The notes: generated by a model from the letters alone, not told the origin. A stretch of 64,000 nt of DNA from Dichetophora obliterata (GCA_963920525.1 OY986436.1:30597318-30661317), one strand, 5' to 3'. Shown: positions 1 to 11,453, counted from the stretch's first letter. A program made the numbers and translations.

Positions 1-2240
1 TTGTTGAGCATACATTTTGGCAGAGTGATAAAGCGAGCGTGAGTCGGCCCTTCACATTCAAGTTATATAAACTGCTGGCTAATTAGTTTTTTTAACTAAT
101 TTTTTTATTGTTAAGACAACAGCTGATACTTTCTTTGTCTGTGAAGCTACATCATGTTTTCTAAAAGGCAGTTTTGTAGCAAAGTGCTTTGTCAAAATTA
201 TTTATCTTTATGCTTGAAATTTTCATATATAAAATAACTAAGGTTTATTAATAAATAATTCTGATATGCTACTGAGGTAAACTGAGGTAAGCTCCGTTCA
301 TGATACAATGAACTACAGATAAAGTATTGCACATGTCTGCCATCTTTGCTGTGACGTAAGTGGATCTCGTTAATGCAACCGTAGTCACAATTTCTTCATA
401 GGGTGTAAAGATTTTAAAATGTCGAAATTTTCTTATGAAAACTTTTTTTACTGTAATGAAATAAATATCGTTAAATAAAACACATGTCCAAAATAAAGAA
501 TATATATATTTAAGTACTGTTTGTGAAAAAAATTGCATATTTTGTAGGGGTGTTTTCTACCCTTTCCACCCTTTTACACAAAAAGCAGCTACGTTGCTTT
601 ATGTGTTTGACAGAATTTTTATCTCGTCTCCTTTGTTGTTTAATTTTCTCTTTTTGACATTTTCTTTTGTATGTATTCATTAAGTGTCACATTTGATGAG
701 CCCCGATGACGAGGTACGCACTAAATATTTTTCGTTGCGCTGGGAATGAGCTCCGTTCATTAAATCTTAAATATTTTTTGAAAAAATTTTTTCTTTTCGG
801 TGTGCTTTCTTTTGGTTCCTTTTCTTTTTGGAGTAGAAAGCATTTTCGTTCAAGTGTGCTTGCGCTCTCTTATCATGTGCGTCATTAGCAGCATCCCTAC
901 TTCTATCGTCGCTTACTGTGTAATGTAGAAGTCATAAGTCTTTAAGACGTCATGTACGAAAAAATTCAATTGAGAACTGTAAGCAGACTTTGAGGCCTCG
1001 CAACTATATTTTATATAAAAAAAATCGGTTACGTATTGCGTTCATTTACCAATGAAAATGAACCAATTTGTTGTCTTTTTCGGTAGCATTGTGAAAGTAA
1101 TGATTGATAAAACTGTAAATATAGTTTTACTTTAAATATATTTAATGATAATTATTAATTATATAAAGATTACAATAATAATTAAGAGAAAAACACTACA
1201 CACCAAGAGTTTCTGCTACACTCAAAAAATCTGCTTCCTTAAAATTAAAAAACTGTGGCATCAAATCATAAGCATGGGTTTTTCTATATTCCATAGAGGT
1301 TTCTCCTTAAAGTAGAGAATTTTTTCATGATTTAACGATCTCACTTCTTAAATTCGTTGCAACGTTATCAAAATAGCTTCTTAGTTTTGAAGACAAGTTT
1401 TTACTTAAATATAAGAAATAAAGGTATGATAAAAGATTAATTTCCAAAAATTGTATAAAAGCAGAAATAATTTTAAGAAAAACTATATTGATATCAAGTC
1501 CGCTTGCAACATTCTACAGCATGATTTCTTAAATTTGGAGAAATATGAATTTCAATACTGGGATTTTTTATAGAAATTTATTTTTTTTTTATTTTTTTTA
1601 TTTACTTGATTGCTAAACCTTAACAGGTTTTATAGCAAATTTAAAATTATAAAATAAGATATTTAATACAATTAAAAAATATAAAGTAGGATTTTGAATG
1701 AAATAATGTATTATTAACAAACTAAAAAGTTTTAGTAAATTGCTTAATGTATATAATTTTATTAAAGTATAAAAAATAATAGAAAAAAAGTTAAGTTAAA
1801 ATCGATAAAATCAGACAGCATAGCAGGGTTGCATTTTCAAGACAAAGTTAAGTTAGTCAAGTCAAGGTCAAGTTAGCAACAATTTTTGTATTCGGCGGAG
1901 TCGTGTGACAAACAAGGTCTCATACCCAATAAAACACCACTCCAATACGTATATATATATAATATATATCGTTCTGTCTCCCTGAAACCGGTGAAATCCT
2001 GGCTTGACAGGGTGGTTACTTGACAAACTAGGTCAACTTCACCAAACCAATTTTCATAAAATAAAGAAAACCAGTTGCGAACGCAGGCACCAAGACAAAC
2101 TAGGTCTTATCGGCCACTCATATTAATATATTACAAATCGATCTAACGTAGTGTTTCAAGAGGTAAAAAGACACCAAGATACCACGGTACCGTCAACAAA
2201 TGTAGTCACAACCATCAGGAAGATATGAGGCAATTGAAGA
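1..2240. other. AT-rich DNA without recognisable gene
   Basis: No open frame here shows protein-like composition or a known motif on either strand. The sequence is AT-rich with homopolymer runs. Short palindromic TA runs occur near 1950-1970. Confidence 0.6.
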
Positions 2241-2248
2241 TCCCAGGT

Positions 2249-2338
2249 TTAGGTCCATTCAGGTTATTTAGATGTATTATACACCAAAATTTTCCATTTT
2301 ACGCTTAGGTCCATTTATCCATTTAGATTGTTATATTA
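2249..2338. repeat. Two-copy 56-bp tandem duplication
   Basis: The stretch beginning TTAGGTCCATT at 2249 recurs at 2305 and is followed by a similar TTTAGAT segment. It lies just beyond the 3' end of the minus-strand LINE coding region, so it may be part of that element's 3' untranslated tail. Confidence 0.4.
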
Positions 2339-2394
2339 ATGTGTTTACAAATCACCAGATGCATCAGATATAAATTTGAAAGAACTTTACATAA

Positions 2395-5300
2395 TCAACG
2401 ACAGTACTGCAGGTAATTTATAATTTTATGTTTGATTGAGTCCATGGATTCGCTTAAGGATATAACATCAGATACAAAATTAAAATCACCGCAAGCGCTT
2501 CTAAGAGGTTCATTTTGCAAATAATTAGTTCTACAAAAGTTCATGTGGAGTAACTCAAAAGATCTTCTAGGACGAAGAGGAATATTAAAATATATTTTAC
2601 TCAATTAATATGGACTGTTTACATAGCCATGTAAAAGTTTTATAATCCAACAAGCATTTATCATAATTCTCCGATTTTTTAAAGTAGGAAGATTTAAGAG
2701 TTGTAACCGATATTCATAAGGTGGTAAGTGAAAATCAGTATTACAATAAAGATAGCTTAAGCAAAACAAAAGAAATTGTTTCTGCACTGATTCAATGTCG
2801 TCTATGTAACAACCGTATCGTGGGCACCAAACAACTGAAGCGTATTCTAAGATAGGCCGCACTAGGGAAGTGAATAAGGTTTTCGTTATGAAAGGATCAT
2901 TAAACTCTTTTGCCCAACGTTTAATAAATCCTAAAGTATTATTTGCTCTATTTATTATTTTATTTACATGAATATTAAAGCGTAGTTTAGGATCCATTGT
3001 AACTCCAAGATCATTGAAACTATCTAAGGACTCCAATGGATAACCACAAATTTTGAAGGTACATTTAATTGGTGGTTTGCGCGAGAAAGACATATGCTTG
3101 CATTTCTTCATGTTGAGGTTCATACGGTTCGTTTTGCACCAGTTATGAAGATGATCTATGTCGGCTTCCAAAAATACAGCGTCATTATCATTTTTAAAAG
3201 AAAGGAAGAGTTTGACGTCGTCAGCAAACATTAAGATGCTGGAATGCATTATGACAGATGGCAAATCGTTTATAAAAAGTAGAAACAGAAGAGGCCCAAG
3301 ATGACTTCCTTGAGGTACTCCTGAAGTAACAGAAAACTCGTGTGATTTCTTGAGCTTAAAAAGAACAGATTGTGTTCTATTGCTTAAGTAAGATTCAATC
3401 CACTTTACCAACGGTATAGGAAATCCAACAAGATGTAATTTTAAGATCAGTAGTTTGTGATTTACAACGTCAAAAGCTTTGCTAAAATCCGTGTAAATAA
3501 CATCAGTCTGCATGCCTTTTCCAAAGTTTTCTATAGTTTTTGATGTGAATTCGAGAAGGTTAGTAACAGTGGATTTTCCAGAAAGGAATCCATGTTGGAA
3601 AGGAGACATTAAAGATTTAACGCTATGCGATAGTCGTGATGTAACAATTGCCTCTAAAAGTTTAGGCAAAGCGCTCAATTTTGCGATGCCACGGTAGTTA
3701 TCAATTAAAGACCTATTTCCGGATTTATGCAGCGGAATAATAAATGAATGCTTCCAGGCTGCAGGAAAATAGCAGGATTTTAATGATGAAGTAAATAGTA
3801 AAGATATTGGAGTTACTAATTCTTCACAGCAGTATTTTAATATACATGAAGGTATGTTATCAGGACCACTTTTATATGATGTTTTAATATTTTTTAAAAA
3901 TGATAAGACTGTGTTTGTGTCAATTATTGGGAAATAAATATCCCCAGATTGAATATTGAAAGGATAACTTAAATAATCATAGGACGATGATGAATAAGTC
4001 GTCTTGAAAAAGTCAGCAAAAAGATTGCAACTACTATTATCATTATTAGACTCAACCGAATTATATTTCATAAAAGAAGGATAGGAATCAATCTTGCGTT
4101 TTGTGTTAACAAAGTTCCAGAAGGATTTAGCATCAGATTTGATGTTTAATTTTACTTTTGTTAAGTAGGTTTTATAGGATTGTTTGCATAACTGTTGATA
4201 ACTGTATTTAATCGAGGTATAGCATCCAAAATCGCATATGCTATGTGTTTTTTGATATTTTTTATAGTATTTAGATTTCAAGTTCCTCATTTTTCTTAAT
4301 TCATTTGTATACCATACCGGACCCGATGTCAAAGAGGCTTTCCTTTGCGGAACAGCTTTAAGAAAACAATCATTGAGCGTTCTATTAAACGTATATACCG
4401 CATCATCAAGACTCTGAGAAGATAAACTTTTTGTATTAATATTTAGAATAGAATTCCAGTTTATGTTAGACAAGTTATTCTTTAAAATCACGTAGTTTGT
4501 TTTTTTAAAGTTAAACTCAATAGCTGGTTGAGAATCATAATACTGTACAGATGGTTTATGAAAATTTAAAATAATTTCTAATGTTGGCTGATGAGAATCT
4601 TCGGGTGTAACCAGAGGATCTGATTTAGACACAGATGCGATATTGCTGTCATCAAAAAACACCAGATCAAGCAAACGATTATTTTTGTTAAAAATGCAGT
4701 TAAGTTGGAATAGCCCTTGGATTGAGAGCTCGTTTAAAAAGTAATTATCGGATGAACTTTCAGACGAAGGTAAAAATATTTCAGGAATTTCAGAACAACA
4801 GTTCCAAGAAACGTTTGGCAGGTTAAAATCTCCAGTTATTAAAATATGATCATTAGATTGCAGTTTTGAGCAAACTTTATTAATAGAAGCCTTTTGAGAA
4901 CTTTACTAATAAAATGTTTGCTATAAACTTCTAAGGTAGAAAGGGGAGGAATATATGAGCATGTAATAAAAAGGCTCAAGGAACCAAACTTAACATGAAC
5001 ACAACAGAATTCAATGTCCAAGGATTCTGGAATTAATAACTCTTCAGAGAAATGTGTCGCTTTGACTGCAATCAACACACCCCCACCTTTAGAGCAAATA
5101 CCAGGAATGGAGTTTCTATCTTTGCGGTATATGTTAAATTTGTTGCACAGAATTTCAGTGTTTAAAGTGTTAGGTTTCAGCCAAGTCTCACTAAAAGCAA
5201 TTATATTAAAATGAAGGTTGTGACTCAAAATTAATAAATTATTTAGTTTTGTGTTAATGCCACGAAAGTTTTGGTAAAGGATAAGGAACTGAAAGCAACA

Positions 5301-5397
5301 ATCTAGTTTTTTTTGATTCTTGTTAAAAACCGAAAAAGTAGCCAAGGAAGTTGTAGGCCGAGGTCTAGAAATAAATTCATGCACCATCGTATTGTCA
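2395..5397 (-). pseudogene. LINE ORF2: endonuclease plus reverse transcriptase, two lesions
   Basis: ORF2 copies element RNA into DNA at a nicked chromosomal target. The frame ending near 4839 holds the endonuclease N-terminus (FSETWLKP, then the GGGVLIAV strand, then CSYIPP). A single frameshift near 4890-4910 moves the endonuclease C-terminus (ITGDFNLPNVSWN, about 4800-4850) into the frame that continues through the reverse transcriptase. The polymerase core shows IYTDFSKAFD, SGVPQGSHLGPLLFLLFINDLP and the catalytic FADD (3217-3228). One in-frame TAA at 2605-2607 cuts off the last roughly 70 residues, which continue in frame to 2395 and match the C-terminus of the copy at 57.6 kb. With only one frameshift and one nonsense codon this copy is fairly young, but it cannot encode an intact protein. 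Confidence 0.88.
5383..5397. repeat. Left target-site duplication of the RTE insertion
   Basis: The 15-bp ACCATCGTATTGTCA is identical to 8468-8482 and flanks the RTE element. It encodes part of the ORF1 C-terminus of the disrupted LINE on the minus strand (DNTMV). Confidence 0.92.
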
Positions 5398-8300
5398 TTC
5401 ATGCACCAGGCTGTGCGTCGGGTTTGAAGCCCACCCGTAAAAACCCATTTCAATGAAAACACAAAAGAATAGAAGAAAACTGATCCCCAAATCTGATGAC
5501 GACTACCGCAAACGAAAAACTGATAATGATTTACGGATATGCACCTGGAATGTCCGAACCCTTAATTGGGAAGGTGCATCTATCCAACTGACTGATGTCT
5601 TGGGAAGATACAAAGCTGATATCACTGCTATCCAAGAAATGCGATGGAAGGGACAGGGTTGCATTCGGCATGCACCCTGTGATATCTACTACAGCGGCCA
5701 TGCGGAGAAGCACGAGTTTGGATGCGGATTTGTAGTTGGCAAGAGACTACGGCCCCACGTCCTGCGATTCACACCTGTGAACGAACGACTTGCCATAATC
5801 CGCATCAAGGTTAGATTTTTCAATATAAGCCTAATATGTGCGCACGCTCCGACAGAAGACAAGGACGATGAGATCAAGGAAATTTTCTACGAGCGCCTTG
5901 AAAATGCTTACGAGCGCTGCCCCCGCCACGACGTTAAAATCGTGCTTGGTGACTTCAACGCTAAGGTGGGCAAGGAAAATATTTTTGGTCCAACAGTCGG
6001 AAAGTTCAGCCTCCACGACAACACCTCCGATAACGGAATGAGGCTGATTGACTTCGCCGCAGCACGAAACATGGTCGTAAGTAGCACTAGATTCAAGCAT
6101 CTCAATATTCATAAAGCCACCTGGATGTCCCCTGATCAAAAAACAAAAAATCAAATTGATCACGTTTTGATCGACGGAAGGCACTCTTCCAGTGTATTGG
6201 ATGTACGCACGATCCGTGGTGCAAACATTGACTCGGATCACTATCTTGTTGCAGCCAAGATCCGTACACGTCTGTGCGCAGCTAAGAATACACGCAACCC
6301 TACACAGAGAAAGCTAGACGTCGACAAGCTGCAATCGAAACAGACAGCCGATGCTTTCGCCACTCGACTCTCACTCCTGCTTCAAAACACTCCTCCAATC
6401 GATGATATATGCGCGCAGTGGACACACATTTCCAACTCCATGCGTGCGGCTGCTGAAGAGGTGATTGGCTACCAACGCCCTCGCCGAAACCAGTGGTACG
6501 ACCAGGAGTGTCGCGACGCCACTGCAGAGAAAGACGCCGCCTACAAAGCCACCCTGCAGTCGGTTGTAACGCGCGCTGCTAAGGAGCGATACAAAGAAAA
6601 GAGGAGGGAAGAGAGACATATTTTCAGGCGGAAAAAAAGAGAGGCAGAAAAGCACGAGCAGGAGAAGATTGAGATGTATGGTGACAAGAATGAGGCCCGA
6701 AAATTTTTCGAAAAAATAAGACGCCTTGCCGATGGTTTTAAAACCGGGGCCTCTTCCTGCAAGGATGAAAACGGGAATCTAGTGACAGATGTCCAGAGTA
6801 CACTGACGTTATGGAGGGAACACTTCTCTAAACTTCTAAATGGCGACGCTGACAACAATCCCGCCAATAGAGATGATATTCCGGAAACCCCAATTGCGGA
6901 TGACAGCGTCGAGGTTCCGCTGCCCGACTATGATGAAGTTCTGACAGCTATAGCTCGGCTTAAAAATAACAAAGCCGCGGGAGCTGATGGCTTACCTGCT
7001 GAGCTGTTTAAGAACGGAGGCGAAGCTCTACTTAAATGCATTCACGAGCTTCTATGTAGAATATGGTCGGAAGAATGCATTCCGAACGATTGGAATCTCA
7101 GTGTGCTCTGCCCAATCCACAAGAAAGGCGATCCCACTATCTGTGCCAATTACCGTGGGATAAGCCTTCTTAATATCGCATATAAGGTCCTGTCGAGCAT
7201 TTTATGTGAAAGATTGAAGCCCATTGTAAACGAACTGATCGGACCTTATCAGTGTGGCTTCAGACCTGGAAAGTCCACCATCGACCAGATTTTCACGCTA
7301 CGACAAATCTTGGAGAAGACTCAAGAAAAACAAGTCGACACCCACCATCTTTTTGTCGACTACAAAGCCGCCTTCGACAGCCCAATAAGGAAGCATCTGT
7401 ACTCCACCATGTCTGAATTTGGTATTCCTGCAAAACTAATACGACTTTGCAGGATGACACTGAGCAACACCAGCAGCGCAGTTAAAATCGGGAAGGACTT
7501 CTCCCCACCATTTATTACCAAACGAGGTTTCAGACAAGGTGATTCCTTATCGTACGACTTTTTCAACCTAATGATGGAAAAGATCATCCGAGCTGCTGAT
7601 CTGAGACGTAGTGGCACAATATTCTACAAGAGTGTTATGCTGCTTGCGTATGCTGATGACATAGATATCATTGGCCATAATACGCGCGAAGTCAGTGCAG
7701 CATTTTCCAGATTAGAAAGAGAGTCAAGTCGAATGGGTCTGTCAGTGAATGCAGATAAGACGAAATACTTAGTGTCAACAAACAAACAGTCCCAGCGTCT
7801 TGGAACCCACGTTACCGTTGACAATACCTCATTCGAGGTTGTGAAGAACTTCGTTTATCTGGGATCCAGCATTAATTCAACCAACGACATCAGCATTGAG
7901 ATCAAACGAAGAATAACTCTTGCCAACAGGTGTTACTTTGGGCTCAGTAGGCAATTGAGAAGCAGAGCCCTCTCTCGACGAACGAAAATCACGCTCTATA
8001 AATCGCTCATCATGCCCGTCCTACTTTACGCATCACAAACCTGGACGCTGAGCAGTTTAGATGAAAAGACTTTAGGAGCATTCGAGAGAAAGATTCTTCG
8101 TAAGATCTATGGACCAATCTGCGTCAATGGCGAGTACCGAATACGGTGGAATGATGAACTGTATGAGCTGTACGCTGACATCGACATAGTCAAGCGCATT
8201 AAAACCGAGCGGCTTCGCTGGCTTGGTCATGTTCAGCGCATGAAAGACGATGCTCCAGTGAAGAAAACATTCGATTCGGTACCCAGCGGCGGTCAACGCA

Positions 8301-8467
8301 GAAGAGGACGACCGCATCTTCGTTGGAAAGACCAAGTGGAGGACAACCTGACGAAGCTTGGAATTTCCAACTGGCGCCAGCAAGCGAAAGACAGAAATGG
8401 CTGGCGCAAATTCTTAGATGAGGCCAAGACCGACATACGGTTGTAGCGCCAACTAAGTAAGTAAGTA
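5398..8467 (+). mobile_element. Full-length RTE-clade LINE
   Basis: A 3.07-kb non-LTR element with one ORF, a 5' leader of about 55 bp and a 3' untranslated region of about 20 bp that ends in short AAGT/TAAG repeats. A very short 3' UTR with a simple-repeat tail instead of poly-A is typical of the RTE clade. It is bounded by a perfect 15-bp target duplication and is inserted head-to-head within the minus-strand LINE. The first dozen bases (5397-5408) duplicate neighbouring target DNA, so the element proper may begin near 5409. Confidence 0.93.
5453..8446 (+). CDS. RTE-type endonuclease/reverse transcriptase, intact (997 aa)
   Basis: This single protein does target-primed reverse transcription. 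Residues about 26-270 form an endonuclease/exonuclease/phosphatase domain: CTWNVRTLN at the start, the metal-binding LGDFN with D167 and N169, and SDHYLV with D262 and H263. Residues about 390-430 are a basic, Arg/Lys/Glu-rich linker. The reverse transcriptase spans about 490-780, with YRGISLLN, FVDYKAAFD (D636) and YADD (733-736). The C-terminus carries the RLRWLGHVQRM and RRRGRPHLRWKDQ blocks common in RTE proteins. The ATG at 5453 is the first in frame and gives about the usual RTE length of 1,000 residues. There is no frameshift or internal stop, and all catalytic residues are present, so the copy could be active. Its base composition is richer in GC than the flanking DNA, as expected for recently arrived coding sequence. 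Confidence 0.95.
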   Translation: MKTQKNRRKLIPKSDDDYRKRKTDNDLRICTWNVRTLNWEGASIQLTDVLGRYKADITAIQEMRWKGQGCIRHAPCDIYYSGHAEKHEFGCGFVVGKRLRPHVLRFTPVNERLAIIRIKVRFFNISLICAHAPTEDKDDEIKEIFYERLENAYERCPRHDVKIVLGDFNAKVGKENIFGPTVGKFSLHDNTSDNGMRLIDFAAARNMVVSSTRFKHLNIHKATWMSPDQKTKNQIDHVLIDGRHSSSVLDVRTIRGANIDSDHYLVAAKIRTRLCAAKNTRNPTQRKLDVDKLQSKQTADAFATRLSLLLQNTPPIDDICAQWTHISNSMRAAAEEVIGYQRPRRNQWYDQECRDATAEKDAAYKATLQSVVTRAAKERYKEKRREERHIFRRKKREAEKHEQEKIEMYGDKNEARKFFEKIRRLADGFKTGASSCKDENGNLVTDVQSTLTLWREHFSKLLNGDADNNPANRDDIPETPIADDSVEVPLPDYDEVLTAIARLKNNKAAGADGLPAELFKNGGEALLKCIHELLCRIWSEECIPNDWNLSVLCPIHKKGDPTICANYRGISLLNIAYKVLSSILCERLKPIVNELIGPYQCGFRPGKSTIDQIFTLRQILEKTQEKQVDTHHLFVDYKAAFDSPIRKHLYSTMSEFGIPAKLIRLCRMTLSNTSSAVKIGKDFSPPFITKRGFRQGDSLSYDFFNLMMEKIIRAADLRRSGTIFYKSVMLLAYADDIDIIGHNTREVSAAFSRLERESSRMGLSVNADKTKYLVSTNKQSQRLGTHVTVDNTSFEVVKNFVYLGSSINSTNDISIEIKRRITLANRCYFGLSRQLRSRALSRRTKITLYKSLIMPVLLYASQTWTLSSLDEKTLGAFERKILRKIYGPICVNGEYRIRWNDELYELYADIDIVKRIKTERLRWLGHVQRMKDDAPVKKTFDSVPSGGQRRRGRPHLRWKDQVEDNLTKLGISNWRQQAKDRNGWRKFLDEAKTDIRL

Positions 8468-8482
8468 ACCATCGTATTGTCA
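8468..8482. repeat. Right target-site duplication of the RTE insertion
   Basis: A perfect copy of 5383-5397, directly after the element's GTAAGTAA-type tail. Confidence 0.92.
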
Positions 8483-8724
8483 GGCCAAAACTTTTGATCC
8501 AATACCTTGTGAAAAAGATCACCAGGCAAAGATATTTTAAAAGAGGACGTAATTCGCTCGTATGAAAAATTGAATTTGTAAACAGAGATATTTTTATTTA
8601 CAACATTCAGCTTAGAGTTTATATAGAATAACACGTCTTCACCGGATGTATCAGCTGCAAAACGAGAAACAAATATAGATTCAGCAGGCTCATGAAATAC
8701 ATGTAAATTTTTTTTTCGCCACAA
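8468..8724 (-). pseudogene. LINE ORF1 C-terminal fragment
   Basis: The minus strand reads a fragment with IFVSRFAADTSGEDV, then FKISLPGDLFHKVLD and FWPDNTMV. That pattern matches the C-terminal nucleic-acid-binding region of ORF1 proteins in CR1/Jockey-like insect LINEs, which package element RNA. The reading frame resumes on the far side of the RTE insertion as HEFISRPRPTTS (5397 downward). If one copy of the 15-bp duplication is counted, the protein passes straight across the junction. The N-terminal part of ORF1 is missing because the element is 5'-truncated. In the rejoined element ORF1 appears to run directly into the start of ORF2 without an obvious stop, which may reflect an indel. Confidence 0.75.
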
Positions 8725-8811
8725 GTTTTTATATTTCTAGAAAAAATGCTTTAAAATTACTTACGAAGCGAACAATTGTAAATGAAGCAAATTTAGCGAC
8801 GATTGTTTAAC

Positions 8812-8885
8812 AACTGCGATGGTCGAATGGATAAGCTGATGGACTTACACTCACGCGGCCGAGGTTCAAGTCTTCGGATAGTGGA
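8812..8885 (+). repeat. tRNA-derived SINE head
   Basis: A polymerase III A box TGGTCGAATGG (8820-8830) and a B-box-like GGTTCAAGTCT (8863-8873) are spaced as in a tRNA. A full cloverleaf does not form cleanly, so this is more likely a SINE or tRNA relic than a tRNA gene. A similar head starts near 44424 with the same AACTGCGAT lead-in. Confidence 0.5.
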
Positions 8886-9050
8886 AATTTTTCAATTTAA
8901 TTAAATGTTTATAATAATAATGTTTGCAGTTTTTCATCAGTATAAAAATAACAATTTTCACAGGATGCAGTTTAAAATCTTAAAAATGGTCTTTTTTTGC
9001 AAAAATTCCAAAATTTTTTGATGGATTCGATGAAAATTTTCAAAGAAAAA

Positions 9051-9215
9051 GTTATAGCCGATGATTAATAAATAGTAGAAATTTCTTATTTTCAAAAAAA
9101 TGTTTCTCTTAGTTATAGCCAATGATTAATAAACGGTATAAAATTACTTATTTTAAGAGAAAATGTTTCTCTTAGTTATAGCCGATGATAAATAAACGGT
9201 AGAAAAACTTACTCA
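9051..9215. repeat. Tandem repeat, three copies of about 62 bp
   Basis: Copies begin with GTTATAGCC at 9051, 9112 and 9175. Each runs through GATGATTAATAAA-type sequence to a TTTCTCTTA end. The third copy is partial. Confidence 0.8.
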
Positions 9216-9540
9216 AATGCTATAAGATTTCAACATAATTCGACTAAGTTTCTTCAATTTAGCGAAATAGTTCGTAAATGTTTGGATATTTTTCCTAAAC
9301 TGTTTTACACCTCTGGTATCAATTTAACGAAAAATGTATACTTCATTTTTAGAAAATCGGCAATAGCGCTAAATGAAGCCCGATTGTCTAACAATGGGGT
9401 GCTTTTCATCCAGATTTTCTGGATATTTTTTCTGAGTGTAGAAATACGCTATATAACTACACAGTCAAATAAAGTCAAACAATTGCGTTGATAATAAATA
9501 GACACAATCGACCTTTAACAGCGCAAAACAATTTTTGTCA

Positions 9541-9587
9541 CGCAGTACAATTTAATTACCGAAAAATCGCAGTACAATTTAATTACC
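9541..9587. repeat. 27-bp tandem duplication
   Basis: CGCAGTACAATTTAATTACC occurs at 9541 and again at 9568, separated by GAAAAAT. Confidence 0.85.
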
Positions 9588-11449
9588 TGGTCAGTTCATT
9601 TAAGGAGGGCAATTTGTGAACGAAAACTAATCAAAGGGTATGAATTTTGAGGAAATGTTCAAAATGAAAACCGTATGAAACCTTGAGGATCAATAATAAT
9701 ACTACATGAAAACAATCTTATTATATCATTTGTTAGGGTTTAGCAACGAACCTTGAGTTAACATTTTTGTTCCAATTTTCCTTTCGCTAAATTGTGAATA
9801 TAAAAAGTCATATCCACAAAAAAAAAAAAAAACCAAAAGGAAAATTTATGACGATTTTTTTTTCTAAATCAAACGTACAAATTGAAAAATTTAAACTTAC
9901 ATAAAAATAGTAAAATCTCACTAAATTCAAAATTTATTTGCCTTCAATAAAGCACCAATTTAAAGAAAATAGATATATTTTCTCAAATTGCATTTTTTCT
10001 AAGGCTGCCAATACAAAAGGCTTACTTTACCTTGCTTATGCCTGCAATTGACATCCTTCAAAGCACTATAAAAAAACATAGCAAATGTAGGTATGTCTTT
10101 ATAGTTTAATTTTCATTTTTTCCACTTCCTTGACTATTGTTTGCGTGTCATAAAAACGTGTTTGAGTTGAAGTTCCATATTTTTTCGCGCACACCAGCAA
10201 ACAATGAAACCAACACACCACTATCACCAACATAACTGCCATCACCACCACCACCTTTAGGCCGTTTTAAAGTGCTGCCGAACAAACACACATGTGCCAT
10301 GAAAATGATTTTGATTTTATTCCAATTTTTTTTGGTTCTACAATTTTCTTTTACTTCCATGCATGTACTTTATATTCTATTTATGCAATTGTCTTTCCTT
10401 TTTTTTTTTTGTAAGAAAATATTTTAAGAAAATTTTTTGAGGGAATATTTTTTTTTTAAATTTTAATAAAATACCATAACGGTGTATAAACACGCTACTT
10501 TTCTGCTTATTTCAATCATATTTGTTTTTTCTTCTTCTTATTATTTGTCAGCTACACCCGCCCACTCAGAGCTATTCACTTGGTTAACAACAAAAGAGTA
10601 CACCACATGTGGTCTCAGGGTTTTGTTCCGGTTAAATGATGACGTTGTTGCTTTCCTGCTTAGAGATGCTGCTCTGCTGTTTCGGTTGCATAAAAATATT
10701 GTGTTGCCTGCTTTTAGGCTTGGTTGTTCAGAATTGCATTGAATTAAATAGACATGTTTTGTTTACAGACATGTTGGGTCTCTGTGGGTGGTCGAAGTGA
10801 GTGTGTGTGTGTGTGTGTGTGCCCTTGTTTTATACTCCAGTCACAATTTTAAAGTATGTACGTACGTTTCGCTCTTTGTGCGTGTGTTTTTACCAACTTT
10901 TATTATTTTTATTGCATACTTTTGCGCGTTTGTTTTTTAAAACACTTCTAAATGGCGACAAATTGTTTCGACGTTTCCGCAGCTTTTGCTTGCGACTGTT
11001 TTTCATCAAAACTTGTCTTGTTTTTCACATCCTTTAATATCCTTTATTGTTGTTAAAATTGACATTACGTTGGCAAAACATTTGGGACCCGTGGCAAGTG
11101 GAAGAAAAATATAAAAAAGTGGAACATTTTTTGTATGCGTTTTGTTTTATCACTAAAATGAAATGCAAGATTTTATGCGAATATTTTTATTGTTGCTTAA
11201 GAATGAGTGTAGGTGAAATGAACTTGCATATGCATGACTTATTCGTATTTATTTTTTTTTGTATTTTGCATTCTCGGAATTATGCAAGTCGAATTATCAA
11301 CAGTCGTAGAATAACTTTAAAACAATATATGGTTAAGAAATGCTATTAAATTTTTTATTTTTTTGTACCCATGAACTCTCGTTATATTGGCACTGAAAAA
11401 CCTTCCTTCATGTAAAATTTGCAAGCCCATAGTTATAATTGTAAAAGAT
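9588..11449. other. AT-rich DNA without recognisable gene
   Basis: Several short open frames exist here but none resembles a known protein. The region is low-complexity and T-rich, with a GT microsatellite near 10800. It could be intronic or intergenic. Confidence 0.5.
10798..10822. repeat. GT dinucleotide microsatellite
   Basis: About twelve consecutive TG units interrupt otherwise mixed sequence. Confidence 0.9.
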
Positions 11450-11453
11450 TTAA

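Larger units (their letters stand above)
2395..8730 (-). mobile_element. 5'-truncated CR1/Jockey-like LINE, split by an RTE insertion
   Basis: This is a non-LTR retrotransposon on the minus strand. In its own 5'-to-3' order it keeps the C-terminus of ORF1 (8724-8468), then, after a 3.07-kb RTE insertion, an apurinic-type endonuclease and a reverse transcriptase (5397-2395). Without the insertion about 3.25 kb remain. The 5' end is truncated close to 8730, where protein similarity stops. I could not find a poly-A or repeat tail that fixes the 3' end. The plus-strand copy at 55-57.7 kb is a divergent relative in the same layout. The clade call rests on the FSKAFD, GVPQGS and FADD motifs and the ORF1 C-terminal fold; Jockey and CR1 branches are hard to separate by eye. 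Confidence 0.85.

Noticed and set aside
10482..11349. Series of hydrophobic open frames that could be read as membrane proteins
   Set aside because: T-rich sequence gives Phe/Leu-rich frames by chance; no motif or coherent gene structure.
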